From Isoalcanivorax pacificus W11-5 (GTDB lineage Bacteria > Pseudomonadota > Gammaproteobacteria > Pseudomonadales > Alcanivoracaceae), in the NCBI RefSeq assembly GCF_000299335.2, contig NZ_CP004387.1, positions 3,984,994 to 4,048,993 on the forward strand: 64,000 nt of DNA. The letters run 5' to 3'. Positions 1 to 8,386 of the stretch are shown here, in pieces (the stretch's first letter is position 1; each line of letters begins with the position of its first letter). The position numbers and the translations under genes are program-made. Below the pieces are notes generated by a model, which worked only from the letters and a program-made list of their open reading frames with translations, had not been told where the DNA came from and ran no database searches.

Positions 1-881
1 ATGGCGGCGAGTTGTTCCATCGTTACGTCGCCGGGTGGCGTGAAGGTGCCCCCGTTGATGTCTTCAAAGCTGGCCCCCAGGCCGGCAATGTACCCGAACT
101 GCCACTCGCTTGATGAAATATCGGCAAACGGACTCTGTGAAGGGGGTTCCTGATCCAGGCCCAGCAGACGCTGCATGACGCTGGCCAGTTGCGCACGTGT
201 CATGCCCTCATCAAGTGCAGCACTGCCGTCGTCCATCCCCTCAAAAATGCCCGCCTCGACCAGCGCATCGAACTTCTCCTGCGCCGACAGGTTGTCCGAG
301 GCGTAGGGCACCGCGCTGCGGGCGGCGAAACCGACCGGCGTGGTGATGTATTTTTGATAAAAGGCATCAATGATGCTGTACAGGATATCGAGCCCGTCCT
401 GGCTGTCGGCCGCCGCCGACACCGCTGCCTTCGCCGCGTTCAGGTCCAGATCCTGGCCACGCAGCTGGTCTACCTGCACATGGTAACGGTAGACCTTTTC
501 ATTCTGCTGGCCCGTCACCAGGTTGACGCCGCCAAAGTAGAAAAGCGTGACGTCATCCGGCAGGTTGGACAGCGACGGCAAGCGCAGACAATGCTGACGC
601 AGGGTCAGGTCCTGGCTTTTGCAGTAGTTGGTATGCGTGACCGGGTTATAGCCGAAAAAGCCCTGGCTGTCGGTGTAACCGATCGGCTCGTCCTCGTCGT
701 GGCTGGACGAGTCATTCAGGTCCACGAAAATTGTGGCGTTCGCCAGCCCGCCCGCCAGCGTGACGCGGCCTTCCGTGCCAGTCACCGGCGCATTGCCGCC
801 GTCCTGGCTACTGTCACCACCGCAGGCCACCAGCATGGCACTGACCATCGGCACCAGTGCCCATTTCTTGTATGCAGTCAT
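1..881 (-). CDS. Lipoprotein with S-layer-homology-like repeats (3' end outside window)
   Basis: The reading frame is open from an ATG at 881 to the window edge, so the C-terminus is missing. A GGGGGA ribosome site lies just upstream. The first 20 residues form a lipoprotein signal with lipobox LVAC and acceptor Cys20. An acidic, Ser/Gly-rich segment follows, then an extracellular-type domain. The last ~100 visible residues contain two S-layer-homology-like units: one around MTRAQLASVMQRLLGL, and a second with FADI, W-x-x-x-Y-I, G-x-F-x-P and a VTMEQ end. This suggests an exported, envelope-anchored protein, possibly one that binds a surface polymer; the substrate is unknown. It lies 111 bases downstream of the TraF-like barrel gene on the same strand, so the two may be co-transcribed. 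Most of the family assignment rests on the SLH-like pattern alone. Confidence 0.7.
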   Translation of the reverse strand, partial: MTAYKKWALVPMVSAMLVACGGDSSQDGGNAPVTGTEGRVTLAGGLANATIFVDLNDSSSHDEDEPIGYTDSQGFFGYNPVTHTNYCKSQDLTLRQHCLRLPSLSNLPDDVTLFYFGGVNLVTGQQNEKVYRYHVQVDQLRGQDLDLNAAKAAVSAAADSQDGLDILYSIIDAFYQKYITTPVGFAARSAVPYASDNLSAQEKFDALVEAGIFEGMDDGSAALDEGMTRAQLASVMQRLLGLDQEPPSQSPFADISSSEWQFGYIAGLGASFEDINGGTFTPPGDVTMEQLAA

Positions 882-992
882 ACGTCCCCCAATTCGTTCC
901 TTGTTCAGGACAGCACGCTTTTATGATGCCCTGACAGTTTCCAGACTCAACGCTGTGTGTATGCCGGACATCTGTTGTGCCCGGCGCCCATC

Positions 993-2306
993 TCAGAAAC
1001 GGGATTGCCAACCCAGGCTGACCGCTGCGGTACGCGGCAACTTGTCACCATCGATTTCGGTGTCTTCCAGCCCCATCAGCACGTCAAAGGTCAGGCGGTT
1101 GAACCAGGTCAGCCCGACACTGACACTGGAAAGCTGACTGCCTTTCTGGTTGGTGTGATAGCCCGCACGGACGCCCGGCAGCCAGATTTTCGGTGACTGG
1201 TACGCGGTCATCAGCGACAGCATCTGTTGCAGATCGCCGGTGGGCGTATTCACATCGGTCAGGTCATAGCTGAAGCCGACCATGCCACGACCGTTGTTGA
1301 AGCTGTAACTGCCATCCACAGTGGCCTGGCTGGCCATCACCCATTTCTCGCTGGCGGAAATACGGCCATTCTGTGCAAAGTAATCTGCAGCCATGCAGTT
1401 GGCGTACTCCTGCGATCCGCCCGGCAGCGACGCACAGTTCTGGCCCACGGCGCCGTAATCGAACTCTGGCTCGTTAATGTTCTTCAGCGTCAGGCCGGCA
1501 CTCCAGTTGTTGATCCGGTAAATGGCGCCAAGATCAATACTGATGTTGGTGCTTTTCTTTTCATTGGTGTCGTACTGGTCGGAGATAATGTCGCCAATAT
1601 CATCATCGTCCGGGTTGGTGGCGGCCGCTTTCAGGTTGATCACCTGCTTGCTGAAAGCACCGTTGATAATGTTCAGCCGCGCCCCGCCCACCAGGGATTG
1701 ACCCTCGTCCTTCCACAGCTCTTTCGCCCAGCCCACACCCACTTGTGCAAAGGTGGCTGACTTCAGGTACAGGGAGGAGCGGGTTCTCAGTTCCTGATTG
1801 ACGGCGTCGTAGACGACAGCATCGTCCAGCACGCTGGCTTTCACTTCTGCGTCAGCTTCGATGGAGACACTGAACGTGCCCAGAGAAGTACGAAAGGCAA
1901 TCGGCGTCAGTGGCGCCTGCAGACCGGTGTTGATCCGTGCGTAGCCATCACGCCCCATCTGCACCAGCACATCGTTCATTTCGTTGGCGAGTGTAATGCC
2001 CTCGGCAACACCGATGTCGTCACGCTCCAGATCGTCGAGAATATCATCCAGGCGATCCAGGAAGTTGTCGACCTCACCCATCTCGTAACCGACGCTGATG
2101 CTGCCGGCCACTCCCATGCGGAAGCGGTCTTCCTCAGGCATCACATAGAAGCCCTGGGCAGGATTGTTGGACAGACTGTGCAGGTTGACGCCATGGCCGC
2201 TGTAACCGTAGGTCACGTTCGGACCTTTACCCGCCGCCCCCGGCAAGGCAGCAGCAGAAACTGAAGCCGTGGCAATAGCCACCGCCACGAGTGACCGTGT
2301 GAACAT
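993..2306 (-). CDS. TraF-like outer-membrane beta-barrel protein
   Basis: The start was set at the ATG at 2306 because a GGGGG ribosome site lies just before it and a clean Sec signal peptide follows (Arg4, hydrophobic VAVAIATASVSAAA, cleavage near residue 20). The upstream in-frame ATG at 2369 would add 21 residues with no signal logic. The mature protein (~415 residues) has alternating hydrophobic strands and ends in a C-terminal Phe (WQSRF), the usual outer-membrane barrel signature. The sequence resembles proteins annotated as conjugal transfer TraF (TraF_2 family), which in marine gammaproteobacteria are often chromosomal and not linked to conjugation genes, as here. The function is therefore best given as an outer-membrane protein of unknown role. 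The downstream neighbour is the SLH-like lipoprotein. Confidence 0.75.
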   Translation of the reverse strand: MFTRSLVAVAIATASVSAAALPGAAGKGPNVTYGYSGHGVNLHSLSNNPAQGFYVMPEEDRFRMGVAGSISVGYEMGEVDNFLDRLDDILDDLERDDIGVAEGITLANEMNDVLVQMGRDGYARINTGLQAPLTPIAFRTSLGTFSVSIEADAEVKASVLDDAVVYDAVNQELRTRSSLYLKSATFAQVGVGWAKELWKDEGQSLVGGARLNIINGAFSKQVINLKAAATNPDDDDIGDIISDQYDTNEKKSTNISIDLGAIYRINNWSAGLTLKNINEPEFDYGAVGQNCASLPGGSQEYANCMAADYFAQNGRISASEKWVMASQATVDGSYSFNNGRGMVGFSYDLTDVNTPTGDLQQMLSLMTAYQSPKIWLPGVRAGYHTNQKGSQLSSVSVGLTWFNRLTFDVLMGLEDTEIDGDKLPRTAAVSLGWQSRF

Positions 2307-2535
2307 GAATACCCCCAAGATGAAACAACCCCAATAAAGTGGGCCGAGTATAAACGAGAGGAAAATCACACAACAACCGGAAACCGCCGGGCGTCATGGC
2401 GACAAACTGCCCCCTTTTCAGGGGACAGACGGTCTGCGGATAAAGCGGATGTTCGGGGCATGCCCGATCGGGACTGGGTCGGTATACGTTCTTTCGCCCG
2501 ATGTCTTCACCGCACCGTATCGGGCCTTTGCATTT

Positions 2536-2901
2536 CTAGTGCTGCGCTATGCCGTCGAAGCAGTGCTCCATCTCTGATGAATGACGGGACGCCAACATTC
2601 TGTTGGCCATACAGGAAGAAAACCGTTCGATCATGGCTTCGGCGCCAGCCTGGCCTGCTATCTCGCCCTGCCCGGCCTTGGCGGCAACAATACAGTCATG
2701 CGTGTAACCGCGCCCTTCCTCATTGCACGCCTGGCGAGAAAGGTTAGCGCATGCCAGAAATGCCGGCTCGGCACAGAATATCTCGCTGCCCTGCCGGTAC
2801 AGTTCAAGCTCGGCCAGCTCAGGATAGACAGCCTCTTTCATGGCTGACATCGACACGCAGCCGGACACTGTCATGCACAGCCCACACCACCACAACCGCA
2901 T
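2536..2901 (-). CDS. Small cysteine-rich lipoprotein, unknown function
   Basis: A 121-residue protein with a short signal and lipobox VSGC (acceptor Cys15). A GAGGG ribosome site precedes the ATG at 2901. The mature part is rich in Cys and Glu (cysteines in FCAEP, ACANL, ACNEE, DCIVA, SCMAN and HCFDG), so it could be disulfide-bonded in the periplasm. It is the third and last gene of a minus-strand operon whose upstream member ends 40 bases before it. No family is recognised. The surface location is inferred from the lipobox only. Confidence 0.7.
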   Translation of the reverse strand: MRLWWCGLCMTVSGCVSMSAMKEAVYPELAELELYRQGSEIFCAEPAFLACANLSRQACNEEGRGYTHDCIVAAKAGQGEIAGQAGAEAMIERFSSCMANRMLASRHSSEMEHCFDGIAQH

Positions 2902-2941
2902 TTATATCACCCTCTGACATGTTTCCGGACCGTTCCGTTTT

Positions 2942-3355
2942 TCAGGACTGATCCGGTTCGGCAGCGCAGGCCAGGATGCAGCAGACCGGGCTCTGGTTTC
3001 TCGGAAAACTGAACACTTCCTTGTGCTGCCCGGGATACAGGCGGTGGCGAACCGTGTCTTTCCTGAGCTGCCCGTCGTACACCCAGCGCCGCTCGATGGT
3101 CACCCCGACGTAAGTGTCGGCCGAATTGGTCAGGTAGTACCATGCGTACTTGGCATTCCCTTCTTCCGACACCTTTACCTTGCGGTCACAACCCGACAGT
3201 TCACACCGCAGGTTTTCGTCAACCACACCCTTCTCAGGGCCTGACAGCACAATGTGATCGGCAGGCGGTGCCGCCAGTTCCGTGCCGGCATCATTAAGCG
3301 CAAATATTTTTCCCGCCAGCCAGGGAGCCTTCAGGTCGATCCGCTCATCGGTCAT
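2942..3355 (-). CDS. Hypothetical protein, second gene of unknown operon
   Basis: A 137-residue protein with a good AAGGAG ribosome site before the ATG at 3355. There is no signal peptide or membrane segment. It holds a basic, beta-rich middle (motifs YAWYYLTNS, YVGVTIERRWVYDG) and a cysteine-containing tail (PVCCILACAAEP). It lies 48 bases downstream of the 244-residue gene and 40 bases upstream of the lipoprotein gene, so the three form one transcription unit. The family is not recognised. A cytoplasmic partner of the lipoprotein is one possibility, but nothing in the sequence proves it. Confidence 0.65.
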   Translation of the reverse strand: MTDERIDLKAPWLAGKIFALNDAGTELAAPPADHIVLSGPEKGVVDENLRCELSGCDRKVKVSEEGNAKYAWYYLTNSADTYVGVTIERRWVYDGQLRKDTVRHRLYPGQHKEVFSFPRNQSPVCCILACAAEPDQS

Positions 3356-3403
3356 TGCCTTCTCCTTGATATCCTTATCAACACCGCCTTGCTGGCCGGC
3401 GCA

Positions 3404-4138
3404 TCAGACTTTCACGCTCGACACCCCGGCGTACCGTTCAAACATCTCCACGTTCAGGGTGGCCATAAGTGTTCTGTTCTGGAGGGACTGGTTCCGGAAG
3501 ATACCCACCAGCACCGTCGCAGGCGCATGCACGTAGCGCGTCTCAAATTCCCAGCCGATGGTTATCGTCTCGCCCGACGGGTAGAAGCCAACAGGGACAA
3601 AAATGCCTTGATCTGACGGTATCGGAGACGGCGGCGGCAGGCTGACACTCACACCATTGATGACCACATTCATGAAATCCATCTCGACACTGGCCGCTGG
3701 TCGCTTCCCGAGAAACAGTGAGACATGCGTCAAGCCAAGCTCGCCGGCCTGGAGGAAATCATCCTCTGACTGGTGAGAGTCAGCCTCCCCTTCGCGCACC
3801 ACAGCCGCCGCCGGCAATGCCAGCCCTGCAACAAATGCCAGAAACGCCTGCCGGTCAGCCGCCTCCATTTCATATGAGCGGCGCGTGCCGGCAAGATCGA
3901 TATGGAGAAAAGTCCTGCCGCCGGTTTCACCGGATGAGATGACACAACGCACATTGAAGGAAGGCCATTTTACCCAGCACTGGATCTGGTCCCGGCTCTC
4001 CAACACGGTCATTTTTATCAGTGCGGAGGTTTCCGGCGGCCATTCAAGCTCGCCCTCCTGGCGCAGTTCGTTAATGGACACCCGGATCAACCCGGTACGT
4101 CCCTGTTCGTCTTTCGCCATTACGCTGAAAGTCTTCAT
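3404..4138 (-). CDS. Hypothetical two-domain protein, first gene of unknown operon
   Basis: The start was placed at the ATG at 4138 (244 residues). A long GGAAGAGGGAGGAAGGGG purine tract lies directly before it, whereas the upstream ATG at 4204 has none. The N-terminal ~120 residues look alpha/beta, with a charged MAKDEQGRTG opening. A linker rich in Glu, Ser and His follows. The C-terminal ~110 residues look like a beta-sandwich, with Pro-rich VSLPPPSPIPSDQGIF and strands such as TITIGWEFETRYVHAP. No catalytic motif or known family is visible. It heads the operon with the genes at 2942-3355 and 2536-2901. Confidence 0.6.
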   Translation of the reverse strand: MKTFSVMAKDEQGRTGLIRVSINELRQEGELEWPPETSALIKMTVLESRDQIQCWVKWPSFNVRCVISSGETGGRTFLHIDLAGTRRSYEMEAADRQAFLAFVAGLALPAAAVVREGEADSHQSEDDFLQAGELGLTHVSLFLGKRPAASVEMDFMNVVINGVSVSLPPPSPIPSDQGIFVPVGFYPSGETITIGWEFETRYVHAPATVLVGIFRNQSLQNRTLMATLNVEMFERYAGVSSVKV

Positions 4139-4325
4139 CCCCCTTCCTCCCTCTTCCTTGTGGATGGCACAACCCCTGCCCTGCATGGTGATCAGGGAGG
4201 GCAAATACCGACGATAGCCGCCTTTTTTCTGACCTATGCCAGGACAGAAGTTTTTTATCCTTATGGCCTGGAAACGTCACCTCATGACGCAGACCCCGGC
4301 ATCACGGGCAAGCGCCCGTGCTCGC

Positions 4326-4865
4326 TTACCGGATCATTCTTTTCAGGGTGTCATCCTTGTCGAACAGATGGTGCCAGAGGGCACCCAGAATATGCAGTGC
4401 GACCAGCGCCACCAGTATCGGCGCCGCCACATGCGTATGCATTTCATAAATGATCCCGGCCAGCTTTTCGTTTTCCGCCAGCACCACCGGAATCTCGAAC
4501 CAGCCGAACACGCTTACCGGCTTCTGTGCGAATTGCGACATCAGCAAACCGGCAATAGGCATGCCGATGATCAGCAGGATCATGCCCCAGTGCGTCAGTG
4601 CAGCCAGCCGCGTCTGCCACAGGGCGCCGTAGGGATGGGGGCGGCCCAGCCAGGGCTTGAGGAGGACCCAGGCCAGCATGACCAGCATCGCGGTCAGGCC
4701 CAGGCTGCGGTGGGCCACCATCCACCAGGCCTTGGCATCGCTGCCCCTGGGTTGGGCTTCGGCCATGTTCACGGCGACGATGATCGCCACCACCAGCAGG
4801 AACAGGCTCCAGTGAAAGAGTTTGTTGAGGGCACCCCAGCGGGTGTCGGTGCTGCGCAGTGTCAT
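4326..4865 (-). CDS. Cytochrome b561 family membrane protein
   Basis: 179 residues with four hydrophobic segments, the size of bacterial CybB-type cytochromes b561. These are inner-membrane di-haem proteins that move electrons from quinol. Histidines suitable as haem ligands lie in the expected helices: His18 (NKLFHWS), His52 (AHRSLG), His143/His145 (MHTH) and His158 (ALHILG). The ATG at 4865 lies 25 bases after the acyltransferase gene, so it is probably the last gene of the extended chp operon. A 7-bp hairpin at 4303-4320 follows the stop but has no T-tract. The electron acceptor cannot be told. Confidence 0.88.
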   Translation of the reverse strand: MTLRSTDTRWGALNKLFHWSLFLLVVAIIVAVNMAEAQPRGSDAKAWWMVAHRSLGLTAMLVMLAWVLLKPWLGRPHPYGALWQTRLAALTHWGMILLIIGMPIAGLLMSQFAQKPVSVFGWFEIPVVLAENEKLAGIIYEMHTHVAAPILVALVALHILGALWHHLFDKDDTLKRMIR

Positions 4866-4890
4866 TGTTGTTCTCCCCTGTCGATCCGTG

Positions 4891-5874
4891 TCAGGGCAGC
4901 TCGTCCACCTTCAATGTGCCATTGCGACGGCGAGCGTCCCGCAAATACGGTACCACATCAGCACGATAAAACTGGCGCTTGCGGCCATGGCTGTGGCGCA
5001 GGCGTTTGTAAACCCAGTGGTACTGGTCCGGGTAGCGGCTGATCAGTGTGGCCAGGCCGTCGTTCATCGCGGCCAGGCAGGTGTGTTCGTCAGCGCTGTG
5101 AATCGCCTCCGGTGCCGGCTCGATGTAGACCTCGATATCGTTCGGGCCGTTGCGGCGATGACAGCCGACGTAGAAAACGTGCGGGTGGTAGCGGCTGATC
5201 AGCTTGTGGGGCAGGTTGGAGGTGCGCACCGGGTGGCCAAAGAACGGCACCCAGGGGTTATTGCTGCCGTGCGGCGTGTGATCCACCAGGATCGCCACGG
5301 CCTCGTTGCGGCCCATGGCGGCGATGGCCGCCTTGATGCCGCGTGCATCCGCCGGCACCAGTGTGCTGCCGGTGCCCTCGCGCGCCCGGGTGACCACGTC
5401 GTTGAACGCGTCGCTGGCGCTGGTCTGGTAAAACACTGTCATCGGACCTTCCGGGCCGAGCAGCAGGTTGGGAATTTCCCAGCTTGACTGGTGCAGGGTC
5501 AGCAGCAGCACCGGGCGATCACTGGCATAGGCGTCGCGCAGTGCCTCCATGCCTTTGACAGCGTGCACACGGCGCAGGGTTTCCGCCGGCGGGCGCGTCC
5601 AGACGTGGGTGAATTCCGCCAGCGTGCGGCCGGTTTCGGTCAGGGCGCGGCGGGCACGGCGGGCGGCATCGCGGTAGCTGAGCTCCGGGTAGCAGAGCAG
5701 GATATTCACCAGTGCCACGCGGTAGGCACCGGCCATGCTCAGCGGCAGCCAGGAAATCAGCCAGGCGCCGAAGGCGCCGAAACGGGTGACAAACCCCAGC
5801 GGCAGGCGGCCGAACAGTCGCAGGGCATTCAGCATCCATTGTTGCTGGCGGGCGTTGTTGTTGTCGTCGGACAT
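4891..5874 (-). CDS. LpxL/HtrB-family lipid acyltransferase
   Basis: 327 residues with the family's catalytic H-x4-E motif (H128-QSSW-E133 in LTLHQSSWE). An N-terminal hydrophobic stretch (residues ~25-50) anchors such enzymes to the inner membrane, where they transfer acyl chains from acyl-ACP to lipid A precursors or to other lipids. Basic C-terminal segments such as YHWVYKRLRH are typical. Only 6 bases separate its start from the stop of the metallo-hydrolase gene, so it is translated as part of that unit. The exact acyl acceptor cannot be assigned. Being next to chp genes and not lpx genes, it may be a paralogue acting on something other than core lipid A (inference). Confidence 0.85.
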   Translation of the reverse strand: MSDDNNNARQQQWMLNALRLFGRLPLGFVTRFGAFGAWLISWLPLSMAGAYRVALVNILLCYPELSYRDAARRARRALTETGRTLAEFTHVWTRPPAETLRRVHAVKGMEALRDAYASDRPVLLLTLHQSSWEIPNLLLGPEGPMTVFYQTSASDAFNDVVTRAREGTGSTLVPADARGIKAAIAAMGRNEAVAILVDHTPHGSNNPWVPFFGHPVRTSNLPHKLISRYHPHVFYVGCHRRNGPNDIEVYIEPAPEAIHSADEHTCLAAMNDGLATLISRYPDQYHWVYKRLRHSHGRKRQFYRADVVPYLRDARRRNGTLKVDELP

Positions 5875-5880
5875 GGTTTC

Positions 5881-6885
5881 TCAGGTACGGGTATCGCGGG
5901 CGGCTATTGTCTCGCCATGTTGCAGCACAAGGAAGTCCGCCGGGTCGAGCGCGCGCGTCTCCAGCGCCGCACGCAACTGGAGCGGTGGTTCGTCCATGGG
6001 CTCGTCGGTGAGCACAAAGGTGCCCCAGTGCATGGCCACGGAGCGCCGTGCTTTCACATCCAGGTGTATCTGCACCGCCTCTTCGGGGTTCACGTGCACC
6101 GGCTGCATGAACCAGCGCGGTGCGTAGGCGCCGATGGGCAGCAGCGCCAGATCGACACCGCCGAACACGTCACCGATATCGCTGAAGCAACTGCCATAGC
6201 CGGTGTCGCCGGCAAAGTAGAGCCGGAAGCCATCGATATCGATGATCCAGCCACCCCACAGCGAACGGTTACGGTCGGTGCCGGTGCGGCCGCTGAAATG
6301 CTGTGCGGGCACGAAGAAGGCTTCGCCGCAGCCGTGTGGCGCGCTTTGCCACCAGCCCAGTTCGACCAGGTTGTGGATACCGCGCTTGCGGAACCAGTCA
6401 CCCACCCCTTCGGGCACGTACCAGGTAATCTGTTCGCCGAAACGGCCATGCAGGGCGCGCACACTGTGCAGGTCCAGATGATCGTAATGGTTGTGCGAGA
6501 TCAGCACCTTGTGGATCGGTGGCAACTGGTCGACGGTCAGGGCCGGCGGTGTGTAGCGCTTTGGGCCGGCCCATTGCACCGGGCTGACGCGCTCTGAAAA
6601 CACCGGGTCGGTGAGCAGGTTCGTGTCGCCGTGACGAAACAGGAAGGTGGCATGGCCGATCCAGGTCAGGCGCGGCTCTTCTGCCTTGCCATGCAGCAGG
6701 TCGTCGGGCGGGGGCTGCACCGGGAAACGCTGGCCGCCGGGGAAACGCCCACGGCTTTCGCGCTGCCAGCGCAGGAAATCCCGCAGGCCATGACCCGGAA
6801 TGCGGTCCAGATTGTAGAAGCGGCCTTTATGCAGGGTCTGTCGCAGCGCCAGTTGCGCCAGCCGCTGTCGGTCAACCCCGTGCAT
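5881..6885 (-). CDS. Metallo-beta-lactamase-fold hydrolase (NAPE-PLD/UlaG-like)
   Basis: 334 residues. The zinc motif H-x-H-x-D-H is present at 131-136 (SHNHYDHLD), with further ligand-type residues in FAGDTGYGSCFSDIG and in MHWGTF near the C-terminus. The N-terminal GHGLRDFLRWQRE segment and the LTWIGHATFLF strand resemble bacterial proteins related to N-acyl-phosphatidylethanolamine phospholipase D, so a phospholipid-type substrate is possible but unproved. The ATG at 6885 overlaps the chpC end by 14 bases, and the acyltransferase starts 6 bases after the stop. A hydrolase and an acyltransferase translated back to back suggest a small lipid-remodelling module in the chp operon (inference). 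Confidence 0.85.
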   Translation of the reverse strand: MHGVDRQRLAQLALRQTLHKGRFYNLDRIPGHGLRDFLRWQRESRGRFPGGQRFPVQPPPDDLLHGKAEEPRLTWIGHATFLFRHGDTNLLTDPVFSERVSPVQWAGPKRYTPPALTVDQLPPIHKVLISHNHYDHLDLHSVRALHGRFGEQITWYVPEGVGDWFRKRGIHNLVELGWWQSAPHGCGEAFFVPAQHFSGRTGTDRNRSLWGGWIIDIDGFRLYFAGDTGYGSCFSDIGDVFGGVDLALLPIGAYAPRWFMQPVHVNPEEAVQIHLDVKARRSVAMHWGTFVLTDEPMDEPPLQLRAALETRALDPADFLVLQHGETIAARDTRT

Positions 6886-7327
6886 GCAGACCTGCCACGG
6901 CCTGTTCGATAGCGTCCAGGTCCGGGATCACTGCCAGGTCGCCGCCAAGCTGAATGTACATGGCCTCTGCCGGACCGGTTTCCACCGGCTCTTCCACCAG
7001 ATCGTTGCCGTTGACTTTGACCTGGCGCGGAATGCCCTGCACCACCACGGCATAGAAGCCGAGCTTGCCGGTGACGCTGTTAAGCACGGCAATACGCGCC
7101 TCTTCGCCGATGATCACCTGGCCGGACTCATTCAGGCGCTCAAAGGACAGCAGTGGCAGGTCCACATCACGCCAGTTCAGCCAGCCAAGCAGCCATTCGG
7201 AGCCATGCCCCGGGCGATCCGGCTGGCGCAGCGCAATCACCTCTGCCACCAGGATATTCGGCAGCAGCCAGGGGCGCCCCTGCATCGGGATCAGCAAGCT
7301 GGTGATCTCTGTGGGCAATTCGGCCAT
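6872..7327 (-). CDS. chpC: ChpC, CheW-like adaptor of the Pil-Chp system
   Basis: 151 residues forming a single CheW domain. Signature pieces are EIVALRQP near the start, VDLPLLSFERL in the middle, and the C-terminal LAVIPDLDAIEQAV. CheW-type proteins link the kinase to the receptor array; here that would be ChpA and PilJ at the cell pole. The position after chpB matches P. aeruginosa chpC, and the other CheW homologue (pilI) is near the front of the cluster. The start at 7327 lies 30 bases after chpB, and the end overlaps the next gene by 14 bases. Confidence 0.88.
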   Translation of the reverse strand: MAELPTEITSLLIPMQGRPWLLPNILVAEVIALRQPDRPGHGSEWLLGWLNWRDVDLPLLSFERLNESGQVIIGEEARIAVLNSVTGKLGFYAVVVQGIPRQVKVNGNDLVEEPVETGPAEAMYIQLGGDLAVIPDLDAIEQAVAGLHARG

Positions 7328-7357
7328 GTCGATTCCTGCCTTCGGGTGTCTTGTGGG

Positions 7358-8386
7358 TTATCCGGCGCTGGCGGCGCTGCGCAGTTCGCGGCGCACACGC
7401 TCCACCAGTTGCCTGGCCAGCACGTCCGGTGCGCCATTGAAGGTCACGCAGCCGGTGTCACGCACGGCGTCCGGCTGGCTGCTGACTGCACAGCTTTCTG
7501 CGCTCTGTGCCCACACCGGCGCGCCGCGGGCGGCCATCTGTGGTGCAGCGATGCTGCCATCGTTGCCCATGCCGGAGAACAGTACCGCGCCAGCGCGCGG
7601 GCCGAAACTCAGGCTCGCATTCTGGATCGCCTGGTCAATGGACGGCGCGTAAGGGCCGTCCCAGGGCTTGCCCATCGAGCAGACGCGGCCGGTGCCGGTG
7701 AAAGTGACCGCGTACTCCACCGGCGCGATCAGTACCGTACCATGGCGCAGGGCACTGCCGTCATGCCCCACCTGACAGGTGAAGCCGTTGTCGCGGCAAA
7801 GCACTTTGGCCAGGGTGTCGAGAAAGCCGCCGTCGATATGCTGGGCCAGAAAAAACGCGACCGGCAACTCCGGTGGCAGGCAGTCCAGAAACAGTTTCAC
7901 CGCCGCCGGGCCACCCAGCGAGGCGCCCAGCACCCAGACCCGGTCCGGCGCATCGCCCTGCGGCAGGGCATGGAATTCCTGCGGTGCCTGCACCGCCTCG
8001 CCCCGGGCGCGCACATTATCGGGGGCCAGGGTGGCCAGTTCCTCGCGAATGCGCGGCTTGCCCACATAGTCCAGCAGCTTGGCCAGCAGGCGCCGCTCCC
8101 AGCGCGGGTACTCCGGCGCAATCTTTGCCGGCGCCTGGTTGTCGCAGAACAGGATCGGCACGGCCGCCTGTTCCAGCAGGGTGTCGAGGAAGACCTGCCA
8201 GCGATCCTCGTGCGTCAGGTCCACCACCCACAGGTCCGGCTTGCGCGCCAGCCAGTCGGGCTCCAGGTTGCCGGGGTCGGTGGCCAGCACCACGTCGTAA
8301 CCGTGCCCGCGCACCGCCGAGGAGAGCAGATGGCACTGCAGACTGGTGTCCGCAATGATGCCGATACGCGGATTGGCCGGCGTCAT
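7358..8386 (-). CDS. chpB: ChpB, CheB-type receptor methylesterase
   Basis: 342 residues. The C-terminal half carries the CheB catalytic triad: Ser156 in GASLGG, His183 in AQHIDGG and Asp276 in GMGNDG. The enzyme removes methyl groups from glutamates of the chemoreceptor PilJ and opposes PilK. The N-terminal ~120 residues have a receiver-like beginning (IGIIADTSLQ, LWVVDLTHED) but lack the usual acidic pair, so the domain is probably a degenerate receiver. The start overlaps the chpA stop by 4 bases (translational coupling). Confidence 0.92.
   Translation of the reverse strand: MTPANPRIGIIADTSLQCHLLSSAVRGHGYDVVLATDPGNLEPDWLARKPDLWVVDLTHEDRWQVFLDTLLEQAAVPILFCDNQAPAKIAPEYPRWERRLLAKLLDYVGKPRIREELATLAPDNVRARGEAVQAPQEFHALPQGDAPDRVWVLGASLGGPAAVKLFLDCLPPELPVAFFLAQHIDGGFLDTLAKVLCRDNGFTCQVGHDGSALRHGTVLIAPVEYAVTFTGTGRVCSMGKPWDGPYAPSIDQAIQNASLSFGPRAGAVLFSGMGNDGSIAAPQMAARGAPVWAQSAESCAVSSQPDAVRDTGCVTFNGAPDVLARQLVERVRRELRSAASAG

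Noticed and set aside
4303..4320. 7-bp hairpin CACGGGC/GCCCGTG after cytochrome b561
   Set aside because: No T-run on either side, so not called as a terminator.
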